NCBI GenBank assembly: GCA_036226585.1
Contig: CP108997.1
Span: 4,154,001 to 4,218,000, forward strand
From: Streptomyces sp. NBC_00708
GTDB taxonomy: Bacteria > Actinomycetota > Actinomycetes > Streptomycetales > Streptomycetaceae
Length of the DNA stretch: 64,000 nt
Direction of reading: 5' to 3'
How positions within the stretch are numbered: position 1 is the stretch's first letter; every line of letters starts with the position of its first letter. A model generated the notes under the pieces. That model was given only the letters and a program-made list of their open reading frames with translations, ran no database searches and was not told the DNA's origin. This document shows positions 7,640 to 15,790 of the stretch, piece by piece. The translations under genes were made by a program, and so were the position numbers.

Positions 7640-7666
7640 TTCCCCCGTACCCCCGTCGATTGACGC

Positions 7667-7852
7667 CTAGTTGGCCGGCTCGCTCGTCGCGTGAGTGTTG
7701 TCCGTCTTGTCCTCGGTCTCACCCTCGGGCGCCGACGTGGCGTGGGTGTTGAGCGGCTTGATCTTGCCGTCCGTGCCCAGGATGTCCGCCGGGGCGCTGG
7801 TGGCGTGGGTGTTGAGCGGCTTGATGATCGGCTCGTTGCTCTCGTCGGCCAT
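7667..7852 (-). CDS. afsS: AfsS-like sigma-like small regulatory protein
   Basis: A 61-residue acidic protein whose hallmark is three copies of NTHATS at residues 14-19, 35-40 and 52-57; the first two belong to an 11-residue repeat KPLNTHATSAP, the last reads DNTHATSEP. This repeated motif, the size and the position directly after afsR identify AfsS (AfsR2), the small pleiotropic activator that AfsR switches on to raise antibiotic production in S. coelicolor. Its molecular mechanism is still poorly understood; it is often annotated as sigma-like. ATG 7852 is preceded by GGGAG. A candidate AfsR site lies upstream at 8024-8045 and a 13-bp leader hairpin at 7895-7936. Confidence 0.87.
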   Translation of the reverse strand: MADESNEPIIKPLNTHATSAPADILGTDGKIKPLNTHATSAPEGETEDKTDNTHATSEPAN

Positions 7853-7894
7853 GATCGTCTACTCCCGTTAGTGGTTCGTCGTGCTGGGTCGGCA

Positions 7895-7936
7895 AGGCCC
7901 GTCCGGCTGTTCCCCCGTGGACTGCCGGACGGGCCT
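7895..7936 (-). terminator. hairpin in the afsS leader / after afsR
   Basis: Arms 7895-7907 (AGGCCCGTCCGGC) and 7924-7936 form a perfect 13-bp stem with a 16-base loop. It contains the CCCGTCCGGC word of the local repeat family. Read on the minus strand it lies downstream of afsR and, if the proposed afsS promoter is right, inside the afsS 5' leader, so it could end the afsR transcript or attenuate afsS. Confidence 0.55.
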
Positions 7937-8001
7937 GTCGGGGCCGCTCACATTAGTGCTACGGCCTTACGTCGCCCCGCCTGCCCCCCGACGCGGCGGA
8001 T

Positions 8002-8045
8002 CGACTACCCAGAGAGTGGCCCGCCGCGATAAACGAACGATGAAC
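8002..8045 (-). promoter_or_regulatory. putative afsS promoter with AfsR/PhoP-type direct repeats
   Basis: On the minus strand two adjacent 11-nt direct repeats read GTTCATCGTTC (plus 8035-8045) and GTTTATCGCGG (8024-8034). They resemble the PHO-box/AfsR units reported in the S. coelicolor afsS promoter. A -10-like TAGTCG (8002-8007) lies 19 to 20 bases beyond the second repeat, the long spacing reported for AfsR-dependent promoters, so the repeats would cover the -35 region. The site starts 17 bases after the afsR stop codon. Confidence 0.5.
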
Positions 8046-8061
8046 GGGCAGGCGGAACAGG

Positions 8062-11022
8062 TCAGGAGACCGTCTCGGTGGCGAGGAGCCGCCGGACGTC
8101 GGCGGCCTCCGGGGAGCCGAGGGATTCGAATATCTCCAGGGCCTCGCGCCAGCAGACCTGGGCGCGGCCGATCTGCCCGATCCCCGACAGGGACCTGCCC
8201 AGGACCGTGAGCACGTTCCCACGACGCCATTCCCCGCCGATACCCCGGAGAACCGTGAGCGCCGTCTCGGAGTTGGCGGCGGCCTGCGCCGGGCGGAGGG
8301 CGGCGATGTCCAGCTCCGCCAGGCGGAACAGCGCCATGCCCTCCCAGAGGCGCTGGCGGCTGTCCTTGAAGACCTGGTACGCCTCCCTGAGGCTGTCCGC
8401 GGCCTCCTCCAGCCGGCCGCTCTGAGTGAGTGCGAGCCCCAGCGCGTAGCGGCCGTTCGCCCCCTTGAGCGTGTGGTTCATCTCGTCGTACATGGCGGTG
8501 CCCCGCTGGGCGAGGGACACGGCCGTGGCCGTACGTCCCATGGCCAGGTGGACGCGCGAGAGGTTGCAGAGGGCGGATGCCTCCCCGGGCCGGTCGCCCA
8601 GTTCGCGGAAGTCCTCGATGGCGCGGGTCAGATGCTTCTCGCCGTCCGTGTGCCGGTTCTCGTAGAGCGCGACGATGCCCAGCAGGTTCGACGCCCAGCA
8701 GGCGGGCAACGGGTCCCGGGCCGCCGCCGACAGCCGCAGGGCCCGCCGGCACTCGTGCTCGGCCAGGTCGAAGCGGCCCGACACGTGGTGCACGTTGGCG
8801 AGGGTGAGGAGGGCCCTGGCTTCCGACTTGCCGTCCCCGGACTCTTCGGCGGCCCGGCAGGCCGCGATGACCGTCGCCTCGTACTCCTTCGCGTTCGCCC
8901 CCGACTCCGCCAGTTCGATGGCCGCCCAGAGAAGGTCCACGGCATGCGGCAGTGCCCGCCCGTGGGCCGTCTGGCGGGCGCACGCCAGCAGCGTTCCGGC
9001 CTCGCTGTACAGCCAGTCCTGGGCCTCGCGCCGGTCGGCGAACGTCAGCCCGCCGTACGACGTGGGCGCGAGGTGGTCGACCAGGGTGTCGCCCGGCTTC
9101 TCCATGGCGCTGACGCACGCCGCCGTCGCCAGATAGAAGTCCAGCAGCCGCGACAGCGCCTCCTCCCGCTCACCGGGCGCCTGTTCGTCGCGTTCCGCGC
9201 AGGAGCGCGCGTACAGGCGGACCAGGTCGTGGTAGCGGTAGCGGCCCGGGGCGGCGGACTCGACCAGGCTCGTGTCGACCAGGGCCTCCAGGAGGTCCTC
9301 CGCCGTGTGCGGGTCCAGGTCGAGCAGGGCCGCCGCTGCCGCCAGGGAGATGTCGGGGCCGTCCGCGAGGCCGAGGAGGCGGAAGGCGCGGGCCTGGGCC
9401 GGTTCCAGCTGGCCGTAGCCGAGTTCGAAGGTGGCCTTCACCGCGAGGTCGCCCGCCTGGAGCTCGTCGAGGCGGCGGCGTTCGTCCGCGAGCTTGGCGG
9501 CCAGGACGGAGACCGTCCAGGTGCGGCGGGAGGCGAGCCGGGAGGCGGCGATACGGATCGCGAGGGGGAGGAACCCGCAGGCGGCGACCACGTCCAGCGC
9601 GGCCTCCCGCTCGGAGTTGATGCGTTCCTCGCCGACGATCCGGGTGAACAGCTGAAGGGCCTCCTCCGGCGACATCACATCCAGGTCGACGAGGTGCGCG
9701 CCCGCCAGGTCGACCATCCGCACCCGGCTGGTGACCAGCGCCGCGCAGCCCTCCGTACCGGGGAGCAACGGCCGTATCTGGGCGGCGTCGTGGGCGTTGT
9801 CGAGGAGGACCAGGACCCGGCGGCCGTCGAGGGTGGAGCGGTAGAGGGCGGCGCGTTCGTCGAGGGTGTCCGGGATGGCGGAGTCGGCTGTGCCGAGGGC
9901 ACGGAGGAACGCGCCGAGGACCGTCTCCGGCTCGGCGGCCCGTGCCCCGGCGCCCTGGAGGTCGACGTAGAGCTGCCCGTCCGGGAAGTGTCTGCGGGCC
10001 TGGTGGGCGACGTGCACGGCGAGGGTCGTCTTGCCGACACCGCCGATGCCGGCCAGTGCGGAGACGGCCATCACGGAGCCCTCCGCCGTGGCGAGCCGGT
10101 CGCCCAGCTCGCGCACGAAGCCGCTGCGGCCCGTGAAGTCGGGGACGGTCGCGGGGAGCTGGGCCGGGCGGACCGGCGCCGCGGCCGGGGCCGGGTCGTC
10201 GGCCGGGCGGGCCAGCTCCTCGTCGGCGCGCAGGATGCGCTGCTGGAGCTGGGCCAGCTCCTGGCGCGGGTCGACGCCCAGCTCCTCGGCGAGCAGCCGC
10301 CGGGTGTCCGCGTAGACGGCGAGCGCCTCCGCCTGCCGGCCGCTGCGGTACAGGGCCACCATCAGCAGCTCGCGCAGCCGCTCCCGCAGCGGGTGCGCGG
10401 CGGTGAGCGCGGTCAGTTCGGAGACCGCCTCCGCGTGGCAGCCGGCCTCCAGATCCAGATCGAGCCGGGTCTCGGTGAGCTGGAGGCGCCACTCCTCCAG
10501 ACGGGTGCGCTGGTACTCCGCGTACGGGCCCGGCACCGAGGCCAGCGCCTCGCCGTCCCACAGCCCGAGCGCCTTGTTCAGCAGGGCCCGCGCCGCGTCG
10601 CGGTCGCCGCCCGCGCGGGCCTTCTCCGCCTCGGCGGACAGCTCCTGAGCGACGGTCAGGTCCAGCGCGCCGGGAGCGGTCCGCAGTGCGTAGCCGCCGG
10701 AGTCGCTGACCAGGACGTCGGGGCCGAGGACCTTGCGCAGCCGGGAGGCGTAGGTGCGTACGGCGGCCAGCGCCTGCGAGGGCGGCTCGTCGCCCCAGAT
10801 GCCGTCGATGAGTTCGGCCGCCGTCGCCGTGTGCCCGCCGCGCAGCAGAAGGGCCGTCAGCAGCGCGCGCTGCTGCGGGGATCCGGACGGCAGCGGCTCG
10901 CCGCCGCGCCCGACCCGTACGGGACCGAGTACGGAGAAGTGCAGCACGGCCTCGTCCTCCGGGCCCCGCTCGGGGTCCCGCTGCCGCGGAACGCGTACCC
11001 GTGGCCCGTCGTCACGGCCCAT
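8062..11022 (-). CDS. afsR: AfsR-like SARP regulator with NB-ARC ATPase and TPR domains
   Basis: A 986-residue global regulator. Residues 26-120 form the OmpR-type winged helix of SARPs (SPQQRALLTALLL ... AAVRTYASRLRKVLG), followed by the bacterial transcriptional activator domain to about 268. The NB-ARC ATPase has P-loop GIGGVGKTT at 325-333 and Walker B VLVLLDN at 403-409. TPR-like helices fill about 620-980. Architecture and size match AfsR, which is phosphorylated by AfsK and activates afsS. ATG 11022 is preceded by AGGAGG. Upstream on the same transcript side there are direct and inverted repeats (11058-11124). The gene lies immediately upstream of afsS. Confidence 0.9.
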   Translation of the reverse strand: MGRDDGPRVRVPRQRDPERGPEDEAVLHFSVLGPVRVGRGGEPLPSGSPQQRALLTALLLRGGHTATAAELIDGIWGDEPPSQALAAVRTYASRLRKVLGPDVLVSDSGGYALRTAPGALDLTVAQELSAEAEKARAGGDRDAARALLNKALGLWDGEALASVPGPYAEYQRTRLEEWRLQLTETRLDLDLEAGCHAEAVSELTALTAAHPLRERLRELLMVALYRSGRQAEALAVYADTRRLLAEELGVDPRQELAQLQQRILRADEELARPADDPAPAAAPVRPAQLPATVPDFTGRSGFVRELGDRLATAEGSVMAVSALAGIGGVGKTTLAVHVAHQARRHFPDGQLYVDLQGAGARAAEPETVLGAFLRALGTADSAIPDTLDERAALYRSTLDGRRVLVLLDNAHDAAQIRPLLPGTEGCAALVTSRVRMVDLAGAHLVDLDVMSPEEALQLFTRIVGEERINSEREAALDVVAACGFLPLAIRIAASRLASRRTWTVSVLAAKLADERRRLDELQAGDLAVKATFELGYGQLEPAQARAFRLLGLADGPDISLAAAAALLDLDPHTAEDLLEALVDTSLVESAAPGRYRYHDLVRLYARSCAERDEQAPGEREEALSRLLDFYLATAACVSAMEKPGDTLVDHLAPTSYGGLTFADRREAQDWLYSEAGTLLACARQTAHGRALPHAVDLLWAAIELAESGANAKEYEATVIAACRAAEESGDGKSEARALLTLANVHHVSGRFDLAEHECRRALRLSAAARDPLPACWASNLLGIVALYENRHTDGEKHLTRAIEDFRELGDRPGEASALCNLSRVHLAMGRTATAVSLAQRGTAMYDEMNHTLKGANGRYALGLALTQSGRLEEAADSLREAYQVFKDSRQRLWEGMALFRLAELDIAALRPAQAAANSETALTVLRGIGGEWRRGNVLTVLGRSLSGIGQIGRAQVCWREALEIFESLGSPEAADVRRLLATETVS

Positions 11023-11057
11023 TGCTGCCTCCTGTCCTGCCTGCGCACAGCATGGAA

Positions 11058-11124
11058 CGGTCACTGTGTCCGGATCGGTCACAGGCCGTCCGGATTGCTC
11101 CATACCGTTGATATCGCCGTCAAC
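11058..11124 (-). promoter_or_regulatory. repeats in the afsR upstream region
   Basis: CGGTCAC occurs twice as a direct repeat at 11058-11064 and 11076-11082 (18 bp apart). Farther upstream an inverted repeat with arms GTTGA (11107-11111) and TCAAC (11120-11124) overlaps a minus-strand TTGACG. These are operator-like but no regulator is identified. Confidence 0.3.
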
Positions 11125-11276
11125 AGTCTGCCTTGTGAAGGGTCGGCCCGTCAGCAACGGATGACTCTCTGCACAAGCCCTCGACAACGATTGGGGAACG
11201 GGGCAGCCGGGACGCGGGAGGGGACGAGGGGCGTACGTGAGAGGGGCGCCCGCCCTGCGGCGGACGCCCCCGGGTG

Positions 11277-12110
11277 TCAGGCCGTCGCCCGGACCACCGG
11301 CTCCTGGAGCTCGGTCACCCACTTCTCGCGGTCCTCCGGGCACTCCAGGCCGATCTCGCGGGCGTACCCCGCCGACCGGTAGCCGTTGGCGTCGACCCAG
11401 CGGGCCAGGGTCTGGGCGGTCGGCAGCACGGCGTCCATGGAGCCCCGGTGCACGATGGTCGCCGCCTCGAACGGAGGCAGTTCGACCACCGTGATCCCGG
11501 TGTCACCGACCGGCCCCACCGGGGCGGAGACCGTCACGCCGGCGTGCACGACGACGCTGCCGCCGCCCTCCGGCACGTCCTCGTACCGGGCGATCCCCGG
11601 GCCGGACGGGTTCAGGCCCGCCTCGCCGAGGAGGGGGAAGAGCCGGTCGTACAGCGGGCCGATCACCGGGGTGATGTCCTGCGGCTCGTAGCTCCCGGCC
11701 ACCCCGGTCAGCTCGGCGACCCGTACCGCCGGCACCTTCTTGATCACGACGTCGTCCTTGGACATATGTCCCTCGCTCTCGATGGACCGGAGCCTCGCCT
11801 CGACCTGGGCCAGCCGTGCCGCCGCCGCGGCCATCGCCGCCTCCAGCTCCGTACGGCGCAGCCGCAGCATCCCGCGCAGCTCCTCCGGGCCGACCGCCTC
11901 GTCCAGGACGGCCCGCACCTGCTGGAGCGTGAAGCCGAGGTCCTTGAGCGCGATGATCCGGTTGAGCCGGGCGAGCTGGGCGGCGCCGTAGTAGCGGTAG
12001 CCGGTCGAGGGGTCGGTGCGGTCCGGGCGCAGCAGCCCGATCTCGTCGTAATGACGGAGCATGCGGGCCGACACCCGCCCGTACCGGGCGAAGTCTCCGA
12101 TGGTGAACAT
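11277..12110 (-). CDS. MerR family regulator with GyrI-like effector domain
   Basis: A 277-residue regulator. The MerR DNA-binding domain is residues 1-75 (MFTIGDFARYGRVSARMLRHYDEIGLLRP ... GYRYYGAAQLARLNRIIALKDLGF), followed by a coiled-coil dimerisation helix (LRRTELEAAMAAAAARLAQVEARL), then a GyrI-like/SOUL-type small-molecule domain from about 118 (KKVPAVRVAELTG ... WVDANGYRSAGYAREIG). Such proteins twist their promoter upon binding a hydrophobic ligand, typically for drug export. ATG 12110 is preferred; an in-frame GTG at 12122 exists. The promoter at 12121-12151 has the MerR-type layout and lies just upstream, so autoregulation is likely. Confidence 0.88.
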   Translation of the reverse strand: MFTIGDFARYGRVSARMLRHYDEIGLLRPDRTDPSTGYRYYGAAQLARLNRIIALKDLGFTLQQVRAVLDEAVGPEELRGMLRLRRTELEAAMAAAAARLAQVEARLRSIESEGHMSKDDVVIKKVPAVRVAELTGVAGSYEPQDITPVIGPLYDRLFPLLGEAGLNPSGPGIARYEDVPEGGGSVVVHAGVTVSAPVGPVGDTGITVVELPPFEAATIVHRGSMDAVLPTAQTLARWVDANGYRSAGYAREIGLECPEDREKWVTELQEPVVRATA

Positions 12111-12120
12111 GACGTCTCCC

Positions 12121-12151
12121 ACTGCACGGCTTCACACGGTGTGAAGGTCAA
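12121..12151 (-). promoter_or_regulatory. MerR-type autoregulated promoter with 17-bp palindrome
   Basis: On the minus strand: -35 TTGACC (plus 12146-12151), a 19-base spacer, then -10-like TGCAGT (12121-12126). The spacer carries a perfect palindrome CTTCACAC-G-GTGTGAAG (plus 12130-12146). An over-long 19-bp spacer with a centred operator is the hallmark of MerR-regulated promoters. Transcription would begin only a few bases before ATG 12110. Confidence 0.75.
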
Positions 12152-12181
12152 GGACCGGTCCGGAACGGCCCGCACACGGGC

Positions 12182-12223
12182 AGGAGCCCCGCTCCTCCGC
12201 CGACGCGGAGGAGCGGGGCTCCT
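12182..12223. terminator. strong terminator after the cold-shock gene
   Basis: A perfect 19-bp stem, arms 12182-12200 and 12205-12223 (GCGGAGGAGCGGGGCTCCT), with a 4-base loop CGAC. It lies 43 bases downstream of the csp stop codon on the minus strand and shields the MerR promoter. Confidence 0.88.
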
Positions 12224-12265
12224 TGGGTACTGCTCTTACCGGCCGCGATCGGCCGACCCGGGCAA

Positions 12266-12469
12266 CTAGGCCGGGGTGACGTTCTCAGCCTGCGGGCCCT
12301 TGGGGCCCTGAGTGACGTCGAAGTTCACGACCTGGTTCTCCTCGAGGGAGCGGAACCCGGACGCGTTGATCGCGGAGTAGTGGACGAAGACATCCGGGCC
12401 GCCGCCGTCCTGGGCGATGAAGCCGAAGCCCTTTTCAGCGTTGAACCACTTGACGGTTCCGGTAGCCAT
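12266..12469 (-). CDS. cold-shock domain protein (CspA family)
   Basis: A 67-residue single OB-fold RNA/DNA chaperone. RNP1-like KGFGFIAQD and RNP2-like VFVHYSAI are intact, with the flanking GTVKWFN start and [15 protein letters not shown] end. It melts RNA secondary structure during cold shock or growth. ATG 12469 has AAGGAGG four bases upstream. A hairpin at 12535-12563 lies in the probable 5' leader, consistent with the structured leaders of csp mRNAs, and a strong terminator follows the gene. Streptomyces genomes carry several paralogues; which one this is cannot be told here. Confidence 0.97.
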   Translation of the reverse strand: MATGTVKWFNAEKGFGFIAQDGGGPDVFVHYSAINASGFRSLEENQVVNFDVTQGPKGPQAENVTPA

Positions 12470-12534
12470 AAGCCCTCCTTGGGCCAAAGGGTTGCCCTGC
12501 TCCAGAACCTGCAATGAAGTCTGAAAACTACAAA

Positions 12535-12563
12535 AGCCTGCGGGGTTACATGCTCCGCAGGCT
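12535..12563 (-). other. hairpin in the cold-shock gene leader
   Basis: Arms AGCCTGCGG (12535-12543) and CCGCAGGCT (12555-12563) form a 9-bp stem 66 bases before the csp start codon. In this AT-richer leader it may be a thermosensitive regulatory structure; no conserved class was recognised. Confidence 0.45.
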
Positions 12564-12745
12564 CTGTACTGCAAGGGAAACCAAACTGCAACTTGCCGTC
12601 GAGCCTAGCACGCAGGGTGTACCGAAGGGTAGAGGGAAAGATCACTTCACCCGGATGTTTGATTGCCGCGCGGATGAGCCATCCGAGAGGGCCTTCCCGT
12701 GTGCCGCCCGCCCCCGGTGGGGCGGTCCGGCGGCGACGGGTCTAG

Positions 12746-13633
<888 letters not shown>

Positions 13634-13691
13634 GAACATCCCGCCGCCGGGGAAAGCCATTTTCGATTCAACTGAACACGCGGTGAATGGC

Positions 13692-13739
13692 CGATTGCGG
13701 GAGACATCGGGAGTACGCCCCCGATGTCTCCCGCAATCG
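13692..13739. terminator. 20-bp terminator hairpin after mqnA
   Basis: A perfect 20-bp stem, arms 13692-13711 (CGATTGCGGGAGACATCGGG) and 13720-13739, with an 8-base loop. A further partial right arm, CCGCAATCGG, recurs at 13753-13762, so an alternative pairing with 13691-13700 is possible. The rest of the 296-base gap before the kinase shows nothing else recognised except its ribosome site. Confidence 0.8.
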
Positions 13740-13929
13740 TCTCCCGCGCCCCCCGCAATCGGCCGCCGGAGGAACGGCGCATTCACGCCTTTTATCACGG
13801 TGAATGACGTCGTTCGTTCCCTTGGGGGCGAAATCGGCGGATGGTTTCTCCCGTCGCCGGACGAGACTTCGCGGTCACGAACTAGGCTTCGGTCGGAGGT
13901 CCGGCCGGGTTCACAGGGGGAGTCCTTAT

Positions 13930-15717
13930 ATGCAGCCGCTGGAAGCCGGGGAACCGCTGAGCATCGGTGCCTACCGGCTGCTCGGCCGGCTCGGGGCCGG
14001 CGGCATGGGCCGCGTGTATCTCGGGCGCAGCGCCGGCGGCCGTACCGTCGCCGTCAAGGTCGTCCATCCGCACTTCGCGCTCGACGAGCAGTTCCGTGCC
14101 CGGTTCCGGCGCGAGGTGGAGGCGGCCCGGCGGATCGGCGCCCAGTGGACCGCGCCCGTCCTGGACGCCGACCCGGACGCCCCCGTCCCCTGGGTCGCCA
14201 CCGGTTACGTGGCCGGGCCGCCGCTCTCCGCGGCCGTCACCGAGCACGGCCCGCTGCCGGAGCACGCCGTACGCGTCCTGGGCGCCGGCCTCGGCGAGGC
14301 CCTGGCCGCCGTGCACGAGCGGGGACTGATCCACCGGGACGTGAAGCCGTCCAACGTGCTGCTAGCCCTGGACGGGCCCCGCCTGATCGACTTCGGCATC
14401 GCGCGGGCCATCGACGCGACCGCTTCGCTCACCTCCACCGGGGTCTCCGTCGGCTCGCCGGGCTACATGGCGCCGGAGCAGATCCGGGGCACCGACCTCT
14501 CCGGTGCGGCCGACATCTTCTCGCTGGGCGCGGTCCTGGCGTACGCGGCGACCGGCACCGCCCCGTTCCTCGGCGACTCCTCGGCCGTCCTCCTCTACAA
14601 GGTGGTCCACGAGGAACCGGAGCTGGGCGAGCTGGAGGGCGGGCTGCGCGAGACCATCGCCGCCTGTCTGGCCAAGGACCCGCGGCGGCGGCCGACCCCG
14701 GACGAGCTGGCCCGCCGGCTGCTGCCGGGCGGCGCGGCGGCCGCGGTGGCGGCGGGCTGGCTGCCCGGACCGCTGGTGCGGGAGGTCAGCAGGTCGGCGG
14801 TGGCGCTGCTGGACCTGGAGCCGCAGGAGGCCCCGGTGCAGTCGGGGCCGGTGCCGTTCAGCAACCCGTCGTTCGGGGCGGGGGAGCCCTTCGGGGGTGC
14901 CGCGTCGGGCGGTCCGGGCGCGGGGAGTCCGCCGTTCGGCACGGCCGGACCCGCCGCCGCGCTCGGCTCCTTCGGGCCGCCCGCCGGCCCCGCGCATCCG
15001 CCGGCCGCCGGGGCCGACGGGCTGCCGGGGCAGCGGACCGCCGGGCGGAGCCTGACCCTGGGCGCGACGGCGGGCGGGGACGGCGCGGGGCGCCGGCGGG
15101 TGAGCTGCACCGTCGCGCTGGCGGTGGCCGGGGCGCTGGCCGCGGTGACCGTGGGCAGCGCCTTCCTCCTCGACCTGATGCCGGGCAGCGGCGGCGACAG
15201 CAGCAACGTCGGGCACGGCGACGTGGGCCACACCCCGCCGGCCGCCTCCCGCGAGCCCTCGCCGCCTACGGGCTCGGGCACGGGCTCCGCCACGAAGAGC
15301 CCGAGCCCGACGAAGAGCCCGACGACGATTCCGGGCAGGGCCGCCGAGGTGCCCGACGCGTTCGTCGGCACCTGGAAGGGCCCGCTCACCGAGAAGACCA
15401 CGGGCGAGCCGCACGGCACGCTCACCGCGGTCTTCACCAAGGGCGGCAAGGGCACGGACGTGGTCCACCTGACCACCTCCCTGTCCGTCGGCATCGACAT
15501 CACCTGCTACAGCGTCGCCACCCTCACCTCCGCCTCCGACGACGAACTGGAGCTGCGCGAGCGCGCCGACCCGGACCGCCCCGGTACGCCCGGGTTCTGC
15601 ACCACCACACCCGCCGGCCTCCACTTCACCCGCGCGGCCGACGGCACGCTGCGGTTCCGCTCGGACGAGAAGGGCGCCGGACTCCCGTACGGCACGCTGA
15701 CCCGGTCCGGCGGCTGA
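13930..15717 (+). CDS. membrane-anchored Ser/Thr protein kinase
   Basis: A 595-residue receptor-type kinase. The kinase domain is residues 15-270: LGAGGMG 21-27, Lys43, HRD 135-137, DFG 154-156, APE in GSPGYMAPEQ; the motif spacing is identical to the AfsK-like kinase in this window, so the two are paralogues. A Gly/Pro-rich juxtamembrane linker (about 290-385) precedes a single transmembrane helix near 390-415 (VALAVAGALAAVTVGSAFLL). Outside lies a Ser/Pro/Lys-rich stalk and a C-terminal domain (about 475-595) starting FVGTWKGPLTEKTTG with two cysteines, probably a sensor. There are no PASTA repeats. GGGGGAG precedes ATG 13930. It sits between mqnA and mqnC. Confidence 0.9.
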   Translation: MQPLEAGEPLSIGAYRLLGRLGAGGMGRVYLGRSAGGRTVAVKVVHPHFALDEQFRARFRREVEAARRIGAQWTAPVLDADPDAPVPWVATGYVAGPPLSAAVTEHGPLPEHAVRVLGAGLGEALAAVHERGLIHRDVKPSNVLLALDGPRLIDFGIARAIDATASLTSTGVSVGSPGYMAPEQIRGTDLSGAADIFSLGAVLAYAATGTAPFLGDSSAVLLYKVVHEEPELGELEGGLRETIAACLAKDPRRRPTPDELARRLLPGGAAAAVAAGWLPGPLVREVSRSAVALLDLEPQEAPVQSGPVPFSNPSFGAGEPFGGAASGGPGAGSPPFGTAGPAAALGSFGPPAGPAHPPAAGADGLPGQRTAGRSLTLGATAGGDGAGRRRVSCTVALAVAGALAAVTVGSAFLLDLMPGSGGDSSNVGHGDVGHTPPAASREPSPPTGSGTGSATKSPSPTKSPTTIPGRAAEVPDAFVGTWKGPLTEKTTGEPHGTLTAVFTKGGKGTDVVHLTTSLSVGIDITCYSVATLTSASDDELELRERADPDRPGTPGFCTTTPAGLHFTRAADGTLRFRSDEKGAGLPYGTLTRSGG

Positions 15718-15790
15718 CGGCCGAGGCCCCTGGCGTAGGCTGAACCGGTCCGTGGATCCGTAGAAAAACCCGCCGAAAGGTGACAGCCCG

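Noticed and set aside
7667..7852. Multi-core RiPP precursor, because of three repeated NTHATS units
   Set aside because: The motif, length and position next to afsR identify AfsS; no modifying enzyme, protease or dedicated exporter is adjacent.
8473..11382. Plus-strand open frame of 969 codons
   Set aside because: Antisense to afsR; the afsR frame shows domains and normal codon use, the antisense frame shows none.
12266..12574. Longer 102-codon version of the cold-shock gene
   Set aside because: The upstream 35 codons have no cold-shock-domain sequence and a strong AAGGAGG precedes the internal ATG at 12469.
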